Part shown: piece by piece, positions 59,478 to 64,000 of the stretch
Position numbering within the stretch: position 1 is the first letter of the stretch
How the letters are laid out: each line of letters opens with the position of its first letter
From: Pelagibacteraceae bacterium AG-426-E17
Lineage (GTDB): Bacteria; Pseudomonadota; Alphaproteobacteria; Pelagibacterales; Pelagibacteraceae
Direction of reading: 5' to 3'
NCBI GenBank assembly: GCA_003210095.1
Contig: QCNP01000001.1
Span: forward strand, 902,326-966,325
DNA length: 64,000 bases
Translations under genes and position numbers: made by a program
Notes under the pieces: generated by a model
Seen by the model: only the letters and a program-made list of their open reading frames with translations
The model's database searches: none
What the model was told of the DNA's origin: nothing

Positions 59478-60470
59478 CTACTTTAATATTTTATCTAGTC
59501 TATCGGCGTAATAGGATATTATCGCATTAGCGCCAGCTCTTTTAAATGACATAAAAACTTCATAAATTGAGTCATTATTAATAATTTTCTTATTTACTGC
59601 ATTATGTAACATACTGTACTCCCCTGAAACTTGATAAGCTAATACAGGAATTTTAAAATTTTCTTTTATAGATCTTATTATATCTAAATAAGGCATACCA
59701 GGTTTTACCATTACCATATCTGTTCCTTCTTTCACATCTAAAGCAACTTCTCTAATTGCTTCATCAAAATTACTATAATCCATTTGGTAAGTTTTCTTAT
59801 CACCTTTTAAAGAAGAATTAGAACCCACAGCATTTCTAAATGGACCATAAAACGATGAAGAATATTTTACTGCGTAAGAGAGTATTTGAATTTTTTCAAA
59901 CCCATTTTTATCTAATTCATTTCTTATTTCACCAACCCGACCATCCATCATGTCTGACGGAGCAATTACATCACAACCCATTTGTGCTTGCATTAAAGAT
60001 TGTTTTATTAATATTTTTATAGTTTCATCATTTAAAATTTCTTTTTTTTTAATTAATCCATCATGCCCGTGGGATGTATAAGGATCAAGAGCAACATCAC
60101 ACATTATCCCAATATTGTTTTTATATTTATTTTTTATCGCGACAATTGCCTTAGAGACTAAATTATTTTCATTTAAAGCTTCTGATCCATTAACATTTTT
60201 CAATTTTGTGTTTGTGTGTGGAAATAATGCTATCATAGGCACTTTGTTTTTTAGTGCTTTATCTATAATTTTTGAAATATTATCTATACTATACCTATAA
60301 ACACCATTCATAGATTTTATACCAATTTTCTTATTTTTTCCATCTGTAAGAAAAATAGGCAAAACAAAGTCACTTCCTGAAAGTGTATTTTCTCTTATAA
60401 GTCTTCTAGACCAATCTTCTTTTCTAGATCTTCTCATTCTTAATTTTGGGTATTTTCCTATGATAATCAT
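59478..60470 (-). CDS. hemB: Delta-aminolevulinic acid dehydratase (porphobilinogen synthase)
   Basis: Joins two aminolevulinate molecules to porphobilinogen for haem. 330 residues from the ATG at 60470; a TTG two codons upstream is open too. The metal site reads DVALDPYTSHGHDG without the Cys triad of zinc enzymes, so it is the Mg-dependent type known from other alphaproteobacteria. The active-site lysines are in YAVKYSSSFYGPFR and MVKPGMPYLD. Convergent with recO with 3 nt between. Confidence 0.96.
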   Translation of the reverse strand: MIIIGKYPKLRMRRSRKEDWSRRLIRENTLSGSDFVLPIFLTDGKNKKIGIKSMNGVYRYSIDNISKIIDKALKNKVPMIALFPHTNTKLKNVNGSEALNENNLVSKAIVAIKNKYKNNIGIMCDVALDPYTSHGHDGLIKKKEILNDETIKILIKQSLMQAQMGCDVIAPSDMMDGRVGEIRNELDKNGFEKIQILSYAVKYSSSFYGPFRNAVGSNSSLKGDKKTYQMDYSNFDEAIREVALDVKEGTDMVMVKPGMPYLDIIRSIKENFKIPVLAYQVSGEYSMLHNAVNKKIINNDSIYEVFMSFKRAGANAIISYYADRLDKILK

Positions 60471-60489
60471 TCTCAAATATTTTATAAAT

Positions 60490-60518
60490 GCGACAATAGT
60501 AATATATATAATTATAGT
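60490..60518 (+). promoter_or_regulatory. Candidate promoter for the 2OG oxygenase gene
   Basis: GCGACA at 60490-60495 and TATAGT at 60513-60518, 17 bp apart, upstream of the ATG at 60545. A perfect TATAAT at 60507-60512 overlaps but lacks a -35 match at normal distance. Confidence 0.45.
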
Positions 60519-60544
60519 CTATAAGTTATTAATAAAATGTAATT

Positions 60545-61135
60545 ATGTCACTATCATTTAACGATTTCCAAAAACAAAAAATAAAGTTTGATATTAAAAA
60601 ATTAAAAGAAGCTTACAATCAGGTAATAAAAATAAAAGATTTTCAAGGTGTTAATGGAGTTACTAACTTTGGAGCGATTCCTTTAACTCAAATTCCTGGT
60701 GACCCTGACTCTATTAAGGGTAATAAAGCAAGAGGTGTCTTTTGGACAAAACCAGACCAGTCTGGAAAAGAGGTTGTGAGAGATCAAATGATAGATGAAG
60801 CTGCATATTCAGAATTTATAAGTGATTATAAAGAGACTTACTTTAAAGAAGTAGTAGAAACTTTACAAAAGAATTACAAAATTGGACGTGTTAGAATTTT
60901 ATTAAAGACACCAAGATCTACATTGAGTTGGCATAGAGATCCAGAACCAAGATTACATATTCCAATTATAACTAATCCAGGTTCAATAATGGTCATAGAT
61001 AATGTAGCAAAACATATGCCAGCAGATGGATCGGTTTGGATCACTAACAATACTAAATATCATAATGCTTTTAACGGTGGTGAAGAAAACAGAATACACT
61101 TAGTAGCATGTGTTTTAGACTATAAGTTTAATTAA
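60545..61135 (+). CDS. Putative 2-oxoglutarate/Fe(II) oxygenase, aspartyl/asparaginyl hydroxylase-like
   Basis: 196 residues, no signal peptide or membrane segment. The C-terminal half has the iron facial triad H130-x-D132 in LSWHRDPEP and H173 in TKYHNAFNG, with R183 ten residues after the distal His as expected for binding the 2-oxoglutarate carboxylate. The RLHIPI segment after the first His resembles the AspH branch. The N-terminal 110 residues have no recognised motif. The substrate is unknown: a protein side chain or small molecule. It is divergent from hemB with its own candidate promoter; rpiB starts 1 nt after its stop. Confidence 0.72.
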   Translation: MSLSFNDFQKQKIKFDIKKLKEAYNQVIKIKDFQGVNGVTNFGAIPLTQIPGDPDSIKGNKARGVFWTKPDQSGKEVVRDQMIDEAAYSEFISDYKETYFKEVVETLQKNYKIGRVRILLKTPRSTLSWHRDPEPRLHIPIITNPGSIMVIDNVAKHMPADGSVWITNNTKYHNAFNGGEENRIHLVACVLDYKFN

Positions 61136-61136
61136 A

Positions 61137-61559
61137 TTGAAGATTTTTATTTCATCAGATCACGCGGGTTTTAGTTTAAAAAATTATATTTTCGAAAATT
61201 TAAAAAAGAAAAATCATAAAATTATAAATTTGGGACCATTTAGTGATAAATCGGTTGATTATCCGATTTTTGCAAAAAAATTGGCTAATAAAGTATCTAA
61301 AAACAAATCAAGTTTTGGAATACTTGTCTGTGGATCTGGCACAGGTATGGCAATGGCGGCAAATAAAGTAAAAAATATAAGGGCTGCTGTGTGTTATAAC
61401 GTGAAAAATACTAAATTATCTAGATTGCATAATAACGCAAATATTATTACAGTAGGTTCCAGACTAACTAGTAAAAATTTAGCTTTCAAATTAGTCAGTA
61501 TTTTTTTGAAAACTAAGTTTGAAGGTGGTAGACACTTAAAGAGAATAAAAAAAATTTAA
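61137..61559 (+). CDS. rpiB: Ribose-5-phosphate isomerase B (RpiB/LacAB family)
   Basis: Interconverts ribose-5-phosphate and ribulose-5-phosphate. 140 residues. [12 protein letters not shown] at the N terminus, the active-site Cys in [17 protein letters not shown], and NIITVGSRL identify the family. The start codon is TTG at 61137, 1 nt after the oxygenase stop. rpiB directly before glyA is a common alphaproteobacterial order. Confidence 0.93.
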   Translation: MKIFISSDHAGFSLKNYIFENLKKKNHKIINLGPFSDKSVDYPIFAKKLANKVSKNKSSFGILVCGSGTGMAMAANKVKNIRAAVCYNVKNTKLSRLHNNANIITVGSRLTSKNLAFKLVSIFLKTKFEGGRHLKRIKKI

Positions 61560-61566
61560 TAAACAT

Positions 61567-62877
61567 ATGTCTAGTGAAAAAAAATATATAAACTCAGATT
61601 TTCAAAGTTTTTTTGAAAACAGCTTATCATCATCTGATCCAGAAATTTATAAAGCTATTAATGATGAATTGCAAAGACAACAACAACACATAGAGCTTAT
61701 TGCATCTGAAAATATAGTTTCTAATGCATTATTACAAGCTCAAGGCTCTGTCCTTACTAATAAATATGCAGAGGGATATCCTGGTAAAAGATATTACAAT
61801 GGCTGCGATCATGTCGATACAGCAGAAAGTTTAGCAATAGAAAGAGTTAAAAAACTATTTAATTGTAAGTTTGCAAATGTTCAACCACATTCTGGTGCAC
61901 AAGCTAATGGTGCTGTATTTTTAGCATTATTAAAACCTGGCGATACTATTTTAGGTATGAGTTTAAATTCTGGTGGTCACTTAACTCATGGTTCAAAAGC
62001 ATCTGTTTCTGGTAAATGGTTTAATGCAATAAGTTACGAAGTAGATAAGGAAACTGAATTATTAGATTACAAAGATATTGAAAATAAAGCTATGGAACAT
62101 AAGCCAAAGTTAATAATTGCAGGTGGAAGTGCTTATTCTAGAGTTATCGATTTTAAAAAATTTAAAGAAATCGCAGAAAAAGTTGGAGCCTATTTGATGG
62201 TAGATATGGCCCATTTCTCTGGACTAGTTGCTGGAAAAGGCTATCCAAATCCAGTCGACCACGCAGATGTAGTAACATCAACAACTCACAAAGTTTTTAG
62301 AAGTGCTCGAGGTGGAATAATTTTAACAAACAGAGAAGATTTATCAAAAAAATTTAATTCTGCAGTTTTTCCTGGATACCAAGGCGGTCCATTGATGCAT
62401 GTTGTCGCTGCAAAAGCTGTTGGTTTTTTGGAAGCGCTAAAACCAGATTTCAGAAATTATATATCCAACGTTCTTGCAAATGCTAAAATGTTAGCTGAAA
62501 CATTAAAAAATAATGGATTTAAAATTTACTCCGGGGGAACCGACACTCATTTAATGTTAGTTGATTTACGCCCATTTAATGTAAAAGGTAATATGGCAGC
62601 AGATAGTTTATGCAGAGCTAACATAACATGTAATAAAAATGGAATACCATTTGATACAGAGAGTCCAATGATTACATCCGGAATAAGATTAGGAACTCAA
62701 GCAGCAACAACAAGAGGATTTGGATTAGAGGAATTTAAATTAGTAGGTAATTTGATTACTAAAGTAATTAAAGGATTGTCAACTAATCAAAAGGATAATA
62801 GTAAAGCTGAGAATGAAGTTAGAAAAGAGGTTATCGATCTCTGCTCTAAGTTTCCAATTTATAAAAATTTAAAATAA
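61567..62877 (+). CDS. glyA: Serine hydroxymethyltransferase
   Basis: PLP enzyme interconverting serine and glycine with methylene-tetrahydrofolate, the hub that also takes glycine and one-carbon units from sarcosine oxidase. 436 residues. [14 protein letters not shown] lies near 68-81, and the PLP Lys242 is in [12 protein letters not shown]. Only 7 nt separate it from rpiB, so there is no room for a leader riboswitch. Confidence 0.97.
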   Translation: MSSEKKYINSDFQSFFENSLSSSDPEIYKAINDELQRQQQHIELIASENIVSNALLQAQGSVLTNKYAEGYPGKRYYNGCDHVDTAESLAIERVKKLFNCKFANVQPHSGAQANGAVFLALLKPGDTILGMSLNSGGHLTHGSKASVSGKWFNAISYEVDKETELLDYKDIENKAMEHKPKLIIAGGSAYSRVIDFKKFKEIAEKVGAYLMVDMAHFSGLVAGKGYPNPVDHADVVTSTTHKVFRSARGGIILTNREDLSKKFNSAVFPGYQGGPLMHVVAAKAVGFLEALKPDFRNYISNVLANAKMLAETLKNNGFKIYSGGTDTHLMLVDLRPFNVKGNMAADSLCRANITCNKNGIPFDTESPMITSGIRLGTQAATTRGFGLEEFKLVGNLITKVIKGLSTNQKDNSKAENEVRKEVIDLCSKFPIYKNLK

Positions 62878-62884
62878 CTTAAAA

Positions 62885-63346
62885 ATGATTTGTCCCTGTG
62901 AAAAAAAAGGCGAAACATCTGTGGTTGACTCTAGACCTACAGAAGATGGTACTGCAATTAGGCGAAGAAGACTTTGTACTGTTTGTGGTGAAAGATTTAC
63001 TACATTCGAAAGAATTCAAATAAGGGAACTATTTGTAGTTAAAAAAAATGGGAGAAAATCACCTTTTGATAGGGATAAATTATCGAAGTCAATTTATATA
63101 GCATTAAAAAAAAGACCTATCGATAGTGACACAGTAGAAAAATTTATTACAAAAATTTCAAATTCATTAGAGGAAATGGGGCAAAGTGAGATATCATCTA
63201 ACACTATAGGAACTATGGTTATGGATGGTCTTAAAAACTTGGATCCAGTTGCTTATGTTAGATTTGCTTCTGTATATAGAAATTTTAGAGAAGAAAAAGA
63301 TTTCGTTCAATTTGTAGACAAGATAGATGTCTTCAAAAAACGATAA
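62885..63346 (+). CDS. nrdR: Transcriptional repressor NrdR
   Basis: ATP/dATP-sensing repressor of ribonucleotide reductase genes. 153 residues: an N-terminal zinc ribbon, then an ATP-cone (about 49-139, with [15 protein letters not shown]). The second zinc knuckle [14 protein letters not shown] is normal, but the first reads MICPCEKKG, with Cys at positions 3 and 5 where the family has 3 and 6. Placed between glyA and ribD as usual; ribD overlaps its end by 20 nt. Confidence 0.94.
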   Translation: MICPCEKKGETSVVDSRPTEDGTAIRRRRLCTVCGERFTTFERIQIRELFVVKKNGRKSPFDRDKLSKSIYIALKKRPIDSDTVEKFITKISNSLEEMGQSEISSNTIGTMVMDGLKNLDPVAYVRFASVYRNFREEKDFVQFVDKIDVFKKR

Positions 63347-64000
63347 ATTTTATCTCAGATTAGCTTTAAATTTGGCCAAACAACATAAAGGTTTGACCGG
63401 TGAAAATCCTTCTGTTGGTTGTGTTATAGTAAAGAATAATAAAATTTTATCACTCTCAAAAACATCAATTAATGGAAGACCTCATGCAGAAGCAAATGCT
63501 ATTCGTCTTGCAAATAAAAATGATTTAAAAGGTTCGACTATTTATGTAACTTTGGAGCCTTGTACACATTATGGAAAAACACCACCTTGTACCGATTTAA
63601 TTATAAAAAAAAAAATATCAAAAATTGTATATGGGTCTAATGATATTGATAAAAGAACAGCCAATAGACTAAAAATAGCACTGAGAAAGTATAATATTTC
63701 TTCAAAACAAGTTATAATGAAAGAGATTAATGATTTTTATAAAAGTTACTTCTATATTAGAAAAAATAAATTACCTTATATTACAGCCAAAATAGCCTGT
63801 TCTAATGACTATTATATTTATTCAAAAAAAAATAAAAATATTACTAATGAATTGTCTAGAAAAACTTCACATTTATTAAGATATAAAAATAATGCAATAC
63901 TAGTTTCATCTAAAACTTTAAATAAAGATAATCCTTTTTTAAATTGTAGAATAAAAGGTTTAGAAAGACAATCGCCTATAAAAGTTATTTTAGATAAAAA
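63327..64000 (+). CDS. ribD: Riboflavin biosynthesis protein RibD (3' partial)
   Basis: Bifunctional deaminase/reductase of riboflavin synthesis. The ATG at 63327 lies inside the end of nrdR, and the frame is open to the window edge (about 224 codons). The deaminase zinc motifs are complete: HAEANAI (His, Glu) at about 53-59 and [11 protein letters not shown] at about 79-89, preceded by [11 protein letters not shown]. The reductase domain begins near residue 145 ([11 protein letters not shown]) and is cut off. Confidence 0.95.
   Translation, partial: MSSKNDKFYLRLALNLAKQHKGLTGENPSVGCVIVKNNKILSLSKTSINGRPHAEANAIRLANKNDLKGSTIYVTLEPCTHYGKTPPCTDLIIKKKISKIVYGSNDIDKRTANRLKIALRKYNISSKQVIMKEINDFYKSYFYIRKNKLPYITAKIACSNDYYIYSKKNKNITNELSRKTSHLLRYKNNAILVSSKTLNKDNPFLNCRIKGLERQSPIKVILDK

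Noticed and set aside
61560..61566. Glycine riboswitch before glyA
   Set aside because: Glycine riboswitches are known in SAR11 genomes, but only 7 nt lie between rpiB and glyA, and no such fold was seen in any spacer here.
1..64000. CRISPR array, prophage, insertion sequence or integrase
   Set aside because: No regularly spaced repeats, transposase or integrase motifs, or phage genes were seen on either strand.

Overview
The window looks like a piece of a streamlined, very AT-rich alphaproteobacterial chromosome, most probably from the SAR11 clade (Pelagibacterales). The grounds are the strong A/T bias with lysine-, asparagine- and isoleucine-rich proteins, intergenic spaces of usually 0-50 bp with many 1-17 bp overlaps, alphaproteobacterial gene orders (ruvX-pyrB-pyrC-plsY-topA, gatCAB, glyA-nrdR-ribD), a Mg-type HemB, and a soxBDAG sarcosine oxidase cluster. 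The assignment is inferred from content and order; no database search was made. There is no prophage, insertion sequence, CRISPR array or rRNA operon.

Bases 1-8316 carry the RNA polymerase genes rpoB (5' end missing) and rpoC, with a small cytochrome c gene between them. After a 153 bp spacer holding a candidate promoter, bases 8470-21918 form one uninterrupted run of str, S10 and spc operon genes: rpsL-rpsG-fusA-rpsJ-rplC-rplD-rplW-rplB-rpsS-rplV-rpsC-rplP-rpmC-rpsQ-rplN-rplX-rplE-rpsN-rpsH-rplF-rplR-rpsE-rplO-secY-adk. The tuf and rpmD genes often found in this order are absent. A near-consensus sigma-70 promoter then precedes the alpha operon rpsM-rpsK-rpoA-rplQ, which lacks rpmJ.

Bases 24292-43000 are short housekeeping groups in alternating orientation: an rRNA pseudouridine synthase, lipB, mgtE, panC, galU-ugd (UDP-glucuronate supply), the leftward operon ruvX-pyrB-pyrC-like-plsY-topA-ridA, the rightward gatC-gatA-gatB, an O-methyltransferase, trhO and a MATE transporter. 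The PyrC-like protein has lost its HxH metal motif and is probably a structural partner of PyrB. Bases 42711-47806 hold the leftward soxB-soxD-soxA-soxG cluster for oxidative demethylation of sarcosine, with a perfect 14-bp palindrome upstream.

A tRNA-Ser(GCU) gene marks the start of a two-gene accessory patch (sugar-nucleotide epimerase and DUF4422 glycosyltransferase-like protein), the most strain-variable-looking part of the window. Then come a lytic transglycosylase (leftward) and a long rightward run: dapA-smpB-folK-rsh-pyrE-pdxJ-acpS-lepB-rnc-recO. The Rsh protein is short and lacks the usual region between TGS and ACT domains. hemB faces this run. The window closes with an AspH-like 2-oxoglutarate oxygenase, rpiB, glyA, nrdR and the start of ribD.

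No clearly undescribed multi-gene system is visible. The best leads are the cytochrome c inside rpoBC, the degenerate PyrC, the truncated Rsh, the AspH-like oxygenase, the palindrome before soxB, and the six convergent gene junctions, all of which overlap or lie within 3 nt.
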